Source: Phoronis australis
Taxonomy: Eukaryota; Phoronida; Phoronidae
NCBI GenBank assembly: GCA_002633005.1
Contig: NMRA01000012.1
Coordinates: 62,001-126,000 of the forward strand
Reading direction: 5' to 3'
Length of the DNA stretch: 64,000 nt
The translations under genes and the position numbers were made by a program. The notes beneath the pieces were generated by a model, which saw nothing but the letters and a program-made list of their open reading frames with translations, did no database searches and was not told where the DNA came from. This document shows positions 11,930 through 23,510 of the stretch, piece by piece (the stretch's first letter is position 1; every line of letters starts with the position of its first letter).

Positions 11930-12960
11930 ACAATTCAGAAACTGGCTAAAACACCGGTGTTTTTGCTAGCACTTTCATCAGTCGCACAAAACGCCAGTAA
12001 TGTGAACGGGGATATACCTCAATGTTTTCGCCAGCCTGTCCACATGTGTTTTAGCCAGTGACACTGTTAGCATTTGCACCAATCATGTGAACCCATTACT
12101 TGTGTCACTTTTGCTGGTGGCTTGACTGGTGACAAAATTCCTAACATTTTCACTGGTACATTTGTAGCCACACCTGAACAGGGAAGGCACTCTGTGCAGA
12201 AAGTGAACCCTACATGACATCAATTTTCCGCTTAATAAGCGATTGGAGTGGGGAAGAGACAAAACAAACTGCTGGTGAAAACGAACCTTTCGTGGACAAC
12301 ACTTCTGTTTGAACAAAGCCAAACGTGATAACGCCACTGGACTATTACAACTGGTTTGACAGCCAGATACACACTGCACCTTTTGCATGGTTATTAAAAG
12401 ATGCGTTTCTATACGCACGTCTGTCGGGTTGAATTTGACACCACGAAATGTGCCCACTTGTTCCACAAGTAACGTGTCGTCTGATATAGAGTGAATTGAA
12501 CAAGTGGTGAGTAACGTGTGGTCTGATATAGAGTGAATTGAACAAGTGGTGAGTCAAGCTCACCAAACGACATTCCGTCCACACACAGCTTACACTAGGA
12601 CAAATTCCACTAGTGCAACTTACAGCGCCTTTAAGTGGAGCGTCCACACACGCACACACATCCAATAACAGAAGTAAGGCGGAAGTTGTCACTCTGGGCA
12701 TGACAGTGAATAGCCGATACGTCACACAAAAGAAGAGACTTGTCTGTTAAGAAACAGCAGCTGATAATTACTTCCGCTCTATCCCACCTTTGCGGCCACA
12801 CAGCAATTACAAGTGGCGCAAGTTACCCTAGAACAAGTTACCCACCTACCACCTGGAGTAAGCAGTCACGAGTGGAGCAAGTTGCACTAGTTTAGCGTCC
12901 AGACAGCATTCAAACCTAGTGACAACTAGTTCCCTTGTTCTAAAGTACGTGTGTGCACAG
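11930..12960. repeat. decayed mobile-element zone with inverted motifs
   Basis: The region carries ACTAGTGCAACTT at 12610-12622 and its inverse AAGTTGCACTAGT at 12879-12891, with GTCCACACAC and GTCCAGACAGC nearby. Related words (GTGCAACTTGCTCC, GGAACAAGTTGTTCC) recur at 22.1-22.5, 39.9-40.6 and 47.2-47.3 kb. Two overlapping minus-strand ORFs of 126-127 codons lie here. They resemble no family I know and are probably repeat-derived. Confidence 0.5.
12469..12552 (+). repeat. 42-bp direct repeat, two copies
   Basis: GTAACGTGTSGTCTGATATA followed by GAGTGAATTGAACAAGTGGTGA occurs at 12469-12510 and 12511-12552 with one difference. Confidence 0.93.
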
Positions 12961-13363
12961 GACTTCTTCAATGTACCACACAACACGGCGTAAAAGCAAA
13001 ATTTTCTAAACAAGCCTGGTTTTGCTTCTCAACAAGTTTAGTTTTGTGTAGGCGTTATTTAACAAAATCTGGTGAAATTCTGTTTGATAAATGTAACAGT
13101 GAACATTTCAACAATTGTTTTTTTTAAAGCATTATGGCATTTGAAACTAACCTTTTTTCAAATAAAATGCTTTGAGATATTAAATGAGAATTTTAAGAAC
13201 AAGCACCAGGGTTACTAGCTTGAGGTGCTTGCTCATCCACCATCTACTGTCACAATGAACAAATCACAATACCATAAGTTTTCAACTACTGCATTAATTA
13301 AATACACGACAACTGCAATTTCATTTTGTCAAATTTTGCAACTAAAATATATATCTTAAACTA

Positions 13364-13710
13364 CATTTTGCCTTGTTTAGCTGGATAAAAACAAATTCTA
13401 GTTAGGACTTTTACTCTCATAAATTGGTCTTATCATATGCCTTATCCTGATAGAATTCCATTTCCACATTAAACTAGAACATGGACCATGATCTGGAACC
13501 CTAAAATGCGCAATTTGAGGAGGTAATGATTCAGAGGCAATACATACATCTGACAGTTTCAAATTCACAATTTTAGGGTTAATGTTTACAATGTTCTAGT
13601 TGGAACATCAAAATGGAATCCTATCTGAGTAATGAATATTATCAGACGAATATAAGAGAGTATAAGGCAAATACAATCATTGTTTTTAGCCCGCTAAGCA
13701 CGGCGAAATG
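13364..13710. repeat. long foldback (palindromic) element
   Basis: The left arm starts CATTTTGCCTTGTTTAGC at 13364. The right arm, reversed, starts CATTTCGCCGTGCTTAGC at 13710. The arms stay aligned inward for roughly 150 bp through GGATAAAAACA, ATTCCATTT, CTAGAACAT and CCCTAAAAT. Weaker pairing seems to continue outside these limits. No ORF was seen. This structure fits a foldback MITE. Confidence 0.8.
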
Positions 13711-15416
13711 CAACTTTAACAAATTTTAAAATCTGTTGTTAGTTTGGTATGTAGTATGCAGACATCATAAAATAACATTTGGATCAAGTTTGCAATATTT
13801 TACCACAAGGTTATATACCTTTGAAAAAAAGAAAACAACAAGTACATGTGAGAAGTAATTCAAGAGCCACATTACACAACTATGAACATTTTTGCTCACA
13901 TTTTGTTTTCTTTAAAGTCTTACACCTGGGTATTGGTAATCTGTCTAATTGATTTACATGACTACCCACAATCACAGATGGTAAATGCACATTATATTCA
14001 CATAAGTTACCCCACCACAGCATCAAAAGCATCAGGCAATCAAAAACATTAAAAACAAACTAATTATACTTATATTTAAATGAACCAAATCAACACATAT
14101 CGGATGCCTCACTTGTGTCATAATAGGGCAATTAAGAAGATTAAAGCCAGTCTAAACATTTTATTCACTCACATAGGTAGGTCACACACTCAGGGCTCAG
14201 GCTGATATGCATAAATTAGCATGAACTTGGGGATCAAGTTGAAGTGGCTTCATGAAAACTAAGTTTTGATTTAGACCAAATAACATTATGAAATTGGGAC
14301 TCAAACTAGAGATGATTTCAGGGCTTCACTTCTTGGACGGAACGTAGATTTAAAGCCTCTTTAACCAATAATACACTAAGAAGGAAAGAAATATTAACCA
14401 TTATATGGCCTACATAAATGTCACAATCAAGACGGCTTATCAAAAATAATCATTAATAAGCATTTCTGAAGCCCTTCCAGATAGATTCCAACCAATTAAT
14501 AATTAAGCAGGAGCTATACTTATAAACACTACAACAGTCCTATTTTGAAATCTTACCATTACCCAAGATTCTACTTAAAGGTCGGACATTTCCAGTGGTG
14601 TGAGAACTGAGGGTGTATGATTTTGTTGAACTAATTTGAACCCTGCCATTGTACCAATATGCCAAACTGTCACTATAAAATTCACCTGTTGACAGTTAAG
14701 TAGTAATACATGAAGAGTCTGGAGAATTACCCCTGACTTCACTTCCTCATAATGAAATTGGTCTCACATTGTTCGGTTGCCATGGTGACTTTTGGCTAGG
14801 AAAGGACAGTTCTGCTTGAGAGGAGTCAGAACAACTTCTCATTTGAGTTAAGAAAATGTTGAATCATTTAGACTTGTTTAAAATCAGCAAGTAATTTAAC
14901 TCTGTGGAGTTTGATGCTGCAAGTTCATAGTCGTCTGAAATGCTGATTTTGGTAAAACCAACAGAACACACGAGACCACTCATCATCAAACCACCAATGA
15001 CATCCCAGATAACCGTTCCAATTAAGCTGAAACAAAAATCAAACTTCCCTGACAAAAGGGAATTTCAAGTAAAACTGTTTAGCCCAATAAGTTTCACTAT
15101 AGATTATAGACAACAGATTCGCAACTCCGACATTTTCTTACGTACTATCCTAGGAGGCGCCACTCTCCTAAATTACCAATTTCAGTTTCCAGTTAGTAAA
15201 TTGTGACGGGAAATTCTCGAATCTATTTCACTATCCAGTACAACGAAAAATAATAATTTCGGCATTGAAACGTTGTTCAAAGTCTTCCAATAAAAGAACT
15301 GTTGGTAACGCGAGTACTTTTGGCACCCGACCACACAACAGCCAATCATGATTAGCAGACGACGTACTTGCCAGAAGTAAAACTTGCTCACTTTGCCAGG
15401 TGTCGCTAGTGAATAA

Positions 15417-15424
15417 TGACGTCA
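15417..15424. promoter_or_regulatory. CRE-like palindrome TGACGTCA
   Basis: An exact TGACGTCA, the cAMP-response/ATF site, lies in a CpG-richer patch (15120-15440) with short ORFs on the minus strand. It is only a sequence match. No transcription start can be placed. Confidence 0.35.
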
Positions 15425-16787
15425 CGGCTTATGCGTAAGATCACAGATTTCGTCTGTTGACAATATAGGCAATTGGTGATCCATGTACTATAGTCTATGG
15501 TTTCACTTCATAACTGACCTAAATTCCTCAACTGATACAAATTCCATGATGGGTGAAAACTGTAGGCTAATGTTACTACTGCACAGTTATCTGAGGCAAC
15601 TGTTTTATAGGTCAATCTTAAACATCTTATATTCAATTGGTAGGATGAATAAATCATTACTACAGCTTATGATAAGTTTGCTGAAAATGTTTTCCACATC
15701 CTGAATCAGGAAGACAAGAAAAGCATCAAAAACACTTCTCATATCAAAACAAGAAATAAACATCTTTTGACAACGCAATTTCAGTATCAGAATACTCACA
15801 CAACCATTAATATTCGACCCCAAACCATAGAAATATCATGACATTTACTCACCAGGCTGTTAAAATGTTCAGTTGGAAGTTGAAACTCCACACGATCCCA
15901 ATATAATTTTAGAGGTGACCTACTGTGCAATATGACATGTTATTTCTCAATAACAATGATTGCCAGCAATATAACAAGTGATGCATTGACTTTTGATCTA
16001 CTCTAGTACAAGAATAACATACTCTAGGCAAAAACAATAAGATTCTACAGAGGAAAGGGAACACACTTTTGTTGCCCATGCTCGTCCTTATCTACATCAG
16101 GGAGATTTTTAATGTACAATTCCGACTTCAACCTAACAAATACAATTTTCACAATATTATTTCATATCAGCTTAATGGTACAAACTATATATGACATCGG
16201 CAGCAGACGTATATTTTTTCTGCTAGACACAACATTTTAAACATGCACATATGCCATGAAAGATTTCACTGTGTCTAACACCATTGCAGATTACAAGGCA
16301 GAGAGCTGATATGCACTCACCATGGTGTGCATCGCATACTTGGTGTGCATCGCATACAGCAGATACGTACAAGAGGGGATCTTTATTACTTGGTGAAATG
16401 AAATTTCTCCAAGTATATTGTTTTGTCATGAGCGAGACTTTCATCAATTACCGTCACCTAATGAACATGGAGTTGCTGATTGTACACCAATCTAACGCCT
16501 CCAGCACACACTACTCGACAACTTCTTCTATCACCCATGAAAATTGTAGAGCTACTTTTACTTTGTATGTATGATCAACAAAACTGCATCTCAGAGGAAC
16601 TAACTAGGACGCCATTGTGTCTTATCTGCTACTAGATATTTATATGATGTGGACAAGCTGGCATATTTGCTGAGTTTTGTTTTGTCGATTATGACCATTA
16701 ATTCATCAGAGTCAATTTACCACATTAATCGTTATGATTTATCTATCATTACACAACAGTTGCAAATGCTAGCATGCTGTTCATATT

Positions 16788-17203
16788 AGGCCCTTTCATA
16801 CTAACGTTGATGTGTCCATGTTTTGGGGAGTTGCAGTCAGTATGAACCGTAAATTTCAGTCCTGGATTGAAGTTAACAACACCAGTTAACTTCCCAGTAA
16901 ACAGGAGAATTTAACAGTGGAGCGTCGACGCTGCGATGTGGTATGAACAGTCAACTCTGGTCCCATTGAAGTTAACAACTCAAGGGCAGTGTCACAGCTA
17001 GCAGTTGCTTGTATTTTGCTCGAATAATCACCAATCGAATTACAAATAAGATTTGTGTCGCAATTACTTCGATGGCGACAGCGCCACCTACCATTTACTT
17101 CGATGTCTGTTAATTACCGAAGCCGGTATGAACGGTTCAGTTAACTTCACGGTTTACGTCGACGCTCCGCTCAGACTGGAGTTAAGTCAGTATGACAGGG
17201 ACT
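16788..17203 (+). mobile_element. TIR family 1 element, 416-bp copy
   Basis: The left end AGGCCCTTTCATACTAACGT and the right end GTTAAGTCAGTATGACAGGGACT are inverted versions of each other. Inside both ends, RGTATGAACNGTTMA motifs mirror one another. Related copies lie at 20053-20345, 29298-29445, 35067-38264 and 55343-56378. No transposase was seen, so it is non-autonomous (MITE-like). Confidence 0.8.
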
Positions 17204-17569
17204 ACAGGAAGCACCAGTCCAACAGTGTCTGCAAAGTGCACATTGGTTGACACAAACCAGGCCAATTGACCACATAAGACGAAAGCTGGACAGACCACCA
17301 ATGGTACAATGCCTGGATTATGGCCAGGAATTCTTCCCAGCTGGTTATGATAAAGCCCACAATAGGCCTGGCCCACAACCTAAACTTGCAACATTTCTGA
17401 ACTAGGACACAACTAGTACAGCTATACAGTAAAAACTCAAATTTATGATAAAAAACATGATTGCTAAAAGAATGTTTTTTCTATTTTAAAGATTGGTTGC
17501 TATGTTGTTAATGCTGATTTCTGTACAAAATGTTATCAAGTGGCAGCAAACTAAGCGATATTTTTAGAA

Positions 17570-18115
17570 GAAAACCTCCATTCGGTATAGAAATTTAAAT
17601 GCAGGTCGACTATATGATTTCAGATTTTTGTTTGGCAACCCGGTAAAAAATCCATGCGAAGTCACCACGCAGACAACCAAGCACGCACTACAAGAACTTA
17701 CCAGACAGAAGGGAGTCGGAATTGTTTGGCAAAAATCAAAAGGGCCCATTTATGACCAAAGGAACATGTGCTAATCAACCACTAACCCTGCGGGATATTG
17801 GTTGGAGGGGAAATTGGTCAGTACTGAGCCCTGGTACACTTCTAATTTTCCGTTCTTTACTAAGAAAAAACACTGTCTAGACAATCTCTGGTGCTCTGGT
17901 GTATATTTATAATATTCATCGGTGATTCAATTCAGCTATCTCCTTTATATCATTTTTGGCTGTTGTCAACTATGTGTCGTTTGTAGGAGTCACAACTTAC
18001 ACAATGCTCACCCCCATATGAGGTTTGCTAGACATGGCAAACTCAGTTCTCATTTGGCGACCTGAGATTTTCCCAGGTCACATTTGGCGAGTTGACATAA
18101 TGCTTGGAGCCCTGC
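17570..18115. repeat. ATTTGGCGACC dispersed repeat, degraded
   Basis: TTTGGCAACC and GTTTGGCAAAAATC (17630-17740), CATTTGGCGACCTGAGATTTT and CATTTGGCGAGTTG (18050-18100) recur in the same general order at 61850-62400. I do not recognise the family. Confidence 0.45.
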
Positions 18116-18794
18116 ACTCTACCATATTGTGTCTAGGATTAAAGAATTGTAATGGAGTTATTTACTCTTAACAAAACATCAAACAAGAAAGTAGTCCAAG
18201 GAATAAAGATGTTCAGTATATGAATTACTGGCTATTATAGTAACAATATCTGGTCACACTCCTATCACACTCCATATCAAGACCTGATGAAACATCTCAA
18301 ATCACTCAAGAAAGAACAAGAATATATGCATTTCAGTCCTGTGAAAGACACAGAGAATTTCTTAACAGCCCAATTTAAAAACTAAGAATATGAAAGTGAT
18401 TCACAAAGTTTTGCTTAGGAAGATATACCTTCTCATAATCCCTCAGCTGTTAATAAGTTGACCAACATACCTAACTAGGTCATGGGGAGCAATGATCATG
18501 ACAAGTGGACTGTTCACAACATATTACCTGGATCACCTGACTAGACAGGTATAACCATTTTAGAGTCAGGTGTGTCACTTTCACTGACAATGAAAGTGGA
18601 AATGACAGTAGCAAATACAGTATTAGGACTTGCTGTTGACCAAATTATACCATTACATAAACACCTGTATCAGGCTGAAATACTCAGCATCACATGGGTA
18701 CCTACTTAGAGGTCATAGGTGTATCTGGGGCACTTTATGTGTACTCTGTCTCAGATTTTTTATTGGCACTTTCATTATTCTTCTTAGAAAAGTG

Positions 18795-19095
18795 ATGAGA
18801 ATATTTTCACCATTAAACACATTGGCATTAATTATAGAAATTCCCAGATACAGTTTCTGAACATTTTTATCAAAGTTTTAATACACAGAGTTTGATGAAA
18901 GCTTGTTAAAGAACTTTTCCCAATCAATACATCATTATAAAACAACATTTTTGACAAAAATGCATATCAAATGCCTAAGAAAATGGCACAGTGTTGTGAC
19001 TGACATTAAGACTCCTTTGGACTCCTAGTTTCAGAAAATACATATTTTTATGAGTCATCAGTTGCTAGTTAGATTTTTCAAGAAGACAACATTTC
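18795..19095 (+). repeat. diverged repeat, also at 40930-41210
   Basis: The two regions share, in order, ATTTTYACCATTAAAMACAT, AAGTTTTAATAMASARRRTTTGA, ACTTTTCCC-like words, TGTGACTGACAT or related, and TTTTTCAAGAAGACAAC or TTTCATGAAGACAAC. The similarity runs about 280 bp. Its type is unknown. Confidence 0.6.
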
Positions 19096-20052
19096 ACTTA
19101 TGGGTACGTGTAACCCTAAATGCACTGCTAGAGGTCCAGCAACATCCCAAAACTCCTTACAGACCCTGGCCACCTTACGTTCCTGCTCATCTTAGTTTTC
19201 AGAACATATTTCCCCCGCAAAGCCATTGCTGTTGGTACCAACCAGAAGACCTGCTACACTGACCAGGCAGTGGTATGACCTGTCATTTCCCATTATGAGG
19301 GTTACCACAAACCACAACATCCAGGTTCCATGTGAATTTTCAAGGAATACCACCAAAGGCATGTCAGGGTACAGTAATGTCTCCAGTGGTACCATTAAAA
19401 AGATGGACACAACCAATTTTCGGGACAGCGACTATTCAACAGAAGTTAAATTACTGAAGTTCAGTAAATTCTAACCCAATTCATGACAAATATGGCCGTG
19501 AAAATTTCTCATTTATTTCTAAAAACATACATTGATAGAAGAAAAAATTAATGCTTTTTCATGTTCAAGTTCTCTATTATAGCTACCACAATATTTGGAA
19601 AATTGTAGGTATTCACAACTATGTTAAAAGCCCTTGCAGACTGAAGAAAGGGAAATTTTGGGGATAACTTTGACCAAAATTGGGGATAATTTCATTATAA
19701 TCAAGAGATGTGGTAATTCACTAAATGTGACTCAGGAAGTTCAGTTTCACTCTTGTTCTCTCTGGAAAACACTGACAAATCTCAGTTCACTTGCTAATGA
19801 ATAGCGCAAGACACAAAGTTACTCCCTAATTCAATACTCCTATTTTGAAGAGGTAGATCTAGATTTTAAAAAGTGAGGCTAAATGGGACAAATGTGAATA
19901 AGGATACACTGCAGCCCACGAAGCCATCAATTTCTTGGTGTCAGCACTCACTGTGCAGAGCAACTGTCACTAATTTGATTTAGGGGGAAATGATATCATA
20001 GCATACAGCAGAACACAATAGTAAGCCCCACAAACGCATAGTATCCCTGGAA

Positions 20053-20345
20053 ATGCCTTTCACACCAACATCAACGCCATTTGCTGGTTTGGAGTCTTAG
20101 ATATGAATGGTACATATACATATACATTTATATTTGTATAACTATGATACTTAAATTACAAAAATTATGCCTGTATGACGTTTCCGTAGTACCATCTTGT
20201 GATAACTTCTATGGACTTCACATCAAACCATGATAACCATGGTGTCCACTAACTACCAAAGGCGGTGTGAAAGGTTCAACTACCTTGCAGTTTCCATCGA
20301 CACTCCTCTGGTATCGGGGAGCTACATTAGTATGAAAAAGCCTTT
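20053..20345 (+). mobile_element. TIR family 1 element, diverged short copy
   Basis: The left end is GCCTTTCACACCAACATCAAC and the right end is ATTAGTATGAAAAAGCCTTT. These are degenerate forms of the family ends. GGTGTGAAAGGTTCAACTACC and CATCGACACTCCTC near the right match the internal order of the other copies. Confidence 0.65.
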
Positions 20346-21064
20346 AGAGTAGTATTTCAGGATGTGGCTACTCACAATTATCTTGATGTCACTTGTTGAA
20401 TCACAGAATCATTTTAACAAAGTGATGATTCAATGTTCGTTTAACACAAACAAATCGTCTCTTCAGGACAAAACAATCCCAACAACTACCACCAAGTGTA
20501 ATCAGCAACAAAATCAATTACAAAATGCTGAAATGAATTAATAATGCCATCAACAGAGCATCTGTTTTTCATGATTTTCATTACTGGTACAGGTGTTTGG
20601 CAGTGTCAATATTTTGTTACATAAAGGAATGCTACTGTTGTTACGTGGCCTCCTCAATTATCCACTTGTGCAATTGACATTACAAACTAAGAATGCCCAA
20701 GGGAAATTCAAAACCAGAGATCTAATGACATTAATTAGCCACAAACAAAAACACAAACTCTGAGTATGCAAACTGCCAAATAAAAAGGTGAGACTGAAAC
20801 TCTCTATAACTAGAAGTGCACATGTCTTGTGGACCAAACAGGCTATGAGAACAGGGTATTGGCTTCTGAGCATCATCTCTCAGAAATGACTGATGGAATT
20901 CACGCGACACATTCACATAATATACTTTATGCACTGTCCTCAAAAATGCTGTAATTAGGAATTGCTTTACACTTTTGCGAAAGGGCCTATAAAAATATCA
21001 ATTTTATTTTATGATTGCGATGAAAAAATTATAAGTTCAATAAAACAAAATCAAAACCATACCT

Positions 21065-22098
21065 TAGAAAGAGCAACGCGGAGCGTTGAAAAGCCCCCAT
21101 GAATGCACCGCAAACGGTGTGCTTCTACAGGTGTTTATTTGTATCATAAAAATGGTACAAAATACTTCGACACAGCGTTCATGGGATCCGTCTGAAAGTT
21201 GTCATCTTCCATTGTCAACTTCATATAAATACACTTGAAATTTAATAAAGATCCTACAGACGGCTTAGGAGATACAGCTATGGGTGCAAAAAACAAAACT
21301 GCCACAGTAATTGAAGTCGGAAAATCATCGTCAACCGTCCTCTTCACACTAACAACTTTTCAGCCAATTTTCACAATCATCCTAAGAGTGGTTTGGTTGA
21401 CAGTGGGCGGAAGCTAATAAGACTCGAAAACAGTAAAAATGGCCACTGGATGGCGCAAAGTACGTTACATCTGTCAGAAAACCAGAAAATGTTTTCATTT
21501 CTTTAACAGAAAGCTATTTACCAAATTTCATGAAAATTCGTCAAGTAACTTCAGAGAAACACAGGAAACCGGAAAAAATGAAATTGCCAGCCTTGGTTGG
21601 ATTGTCTTCTGTTGTAAACTTCATATTAACACGTGCTAAATCTAATAAAGATCCTGCAGAGGGCTTAAGAGACACAGGTATGGGTGGGGAAAAACTGTCA
21701 CTTAAAGTGGTTTGGTTGATAGAGGGGCGAACGACAAAAAAACAGACTCGAAAATAGTACAAATGGCCACTAGATGGCGCAAAATGCCTCGAATCCATCC
21801 GAAAAAGGGAGATTAGCATCAACTCATTAATAGATGCCTATGTGCCAAATTTCATGAGAATTGGCTGAGGACCTTTGAACACAGAGGCAAAAAGAAAAAA
21901 CTAAAATTGCCACTAGGTGGCACAGTGGTATTCGGGCCGGTCCGAAGCTCGCTGCCCTTTGTCGTCAACACTATAGGAACATACCTGCCAAATTTCAATA
22001 AAATCCAGCGCGGGGTTTAGGAAATACAGCCGCGGACCCCGGATGCCCAGACAGACAGCAATGTGCACCCACATATAAATATATGGGTGCATGAAAAG
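21065..22098 (+). repeat. hairpin-tailed dispersed repeat, near-complete copy
   Basis: It begins AGAGCAACGCGGAGCGTTG, followed by GAATGCACCGCAAACGGTGT, the same opening as the copy at 29831. It passes through three sites of the type CCACTAGATGGCGC or CCACTAGGTGGCAC (21443, 21767, 21910). It ends in the hairpin TGCACCCACATATAAATATA / TGGGTGCATGAAAA. Short ORFs on both strands here are repeat frames. Confidence 0.8.
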
Positions 22099-22140
22099 TG
22101 TAACAGCATCTATGAAATTCCCTCTAAATTGTTGTTTACA

Positions 22141-22560
22141 CTTCAAAAGTTGATACGGATCTGACGACACGGAACAAGTTGTTCCAGTGTGTAGCGGGAC
22201 TGACACGGAGCAAATTGACACCGCGGTGGCAAATTTTGCCACCTGTTTGTGAGGTAGAGCAGTTTGTGCCTGAACATCTTGCTCGTGTCAATGATGTCTA
22301 AACGCGAAACTGGGGCAAGGCGGAAAGGATCATCTCTACTGTGCTTGCCTAATGACCTACGTACGGGTTCTTTGTCTCTGCAACTCTCGTCGTTTGTAAA
22401 AAACTGCGCATGTGCGATCCAGTCTCTCCAGCCTGCAATTTTCGTCTTGCCACAGTTAGTGAGTTGTGTGTGCAAACGGCCGCTTGACACTGGTCAATTT
22501 GCTCCGTGTCAGTTGCACCGGGCCAAAACGTGATGTCTAAACGGGACTTATAGTAAAGTT
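22141..22560. repeat. foldback with perfect 19-bp inverted repeat
   Basis: TGACACGGAGCAAATTGAC at 22201-22219 is repeated exactly inverted at 22493-22511. Outer motifs (GTTTACAC on the left, GTCTAAACGGGAC on the right) extend the symmetry. Overlapping ORFs on both strands come from it. Similar words occur at 39.9-40.3 kb (CTGCTCCGTGTCAGTCG). Confidence 0.75.
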
Positions 22561-23356
22561 TCAACAAACAAGAACAGATGATGACAAAACATCAAATTTT
22601 ATTTTATCCTTGAAATTTTCAACAAGAATAAACAAACCATCATTTTTGTTCGAATTTGAAGGAGCTTTACGATGTTATTGATACCATCGTCTTGCTACGA
22701 ATGTAAATTTTATTTTTGCTAAATTTTACAAAAAATGCATAATCTTGTGACTCAATTAATGACAGATTAGTAAAATTTCAAAAATCATTTACTGACTTCT
22801 ACTTTCAGAAACGTGCATTTTTTAATTGGTTAAACCCTAGAATTTCATACTTATTTCCCTAAATACGCAAACTTGTTGATAAGGTCAACCATAAACTCAA
22901 CACAGGCAACCAAAGTGATAGAAACCAAAAGAATGACACTGGCCTTGACTATAAAATGTGGTTACCTACTCAATGTTGAAATACATTAACGATGTCAACA
23001 GGAACAATAGCAGGCCGATTAAAAATGCTACCGAGTTCGTTATGTTAAATGAATAAAGCATCACATAATACAAGAAACATCAACGCGGAATGTGGATTAT
23101 TTGATGGAATCGAAAATGAGAAAAATATTATGTGGGATTAGAAAGGAAATACGACAATCAAAGCTTACCAATAAAAATAAAGTAATGGATGGTCAAACAC
23201 AGAACACGTGCTATGCGAACACTTCTACAGACAAGTCTATTTGGAACTAATAGATTACGTTTGTACAAAACAACAGTAATGAAAATAACGAAATTTACCA
23301 AAGTTACCTGTACATGAGAAATGTCCCCCCTATAATTTTAAACAGTGGAGTACTGC

Positions 23357-23510
23357 GGACCAGTGTGGTCTAGTGTGATGGTGCCCGCCTTCATTACTCG
23401 AGGTCGTGGGTTCAAGTCCCACCACTGGGCCACAATGCTAGACCCTTGAGTCAGGTTTCTAGCTCCTCAGCTCAGTTTTAACTATATATTAATAAAGCAC
23501 AAAAATATTT
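23357..23510 (+). repeat. tRNA-derived SINE
   Basis: A tRNA-like head at 23357-23431 has a box A-like GTGGTCTAGTGTGATGG and a perfect box B GGTTCAAGTCC at 23409-23419. The T stem GTGGG/CCCAC and an acceptor stem GACCAGT/ACTGGGC (one mismatch) are visible. A convincing anticodon arm is not, so it is not a functional tRNA gene. An unrelated body and an AATAAAGCACAAAAAT tail follow. Confidence 0.75.

Noticed and set aside
15853-15919. Possible minus-strand exon SPLKLYWDRVEFQLPTEHFN with donor CTG|GTGAGT
   Set aside because: Only 22 codons, weak acceptor, no recognised family and no neighbouring exon in a matching phase. Kept out of the feature list.
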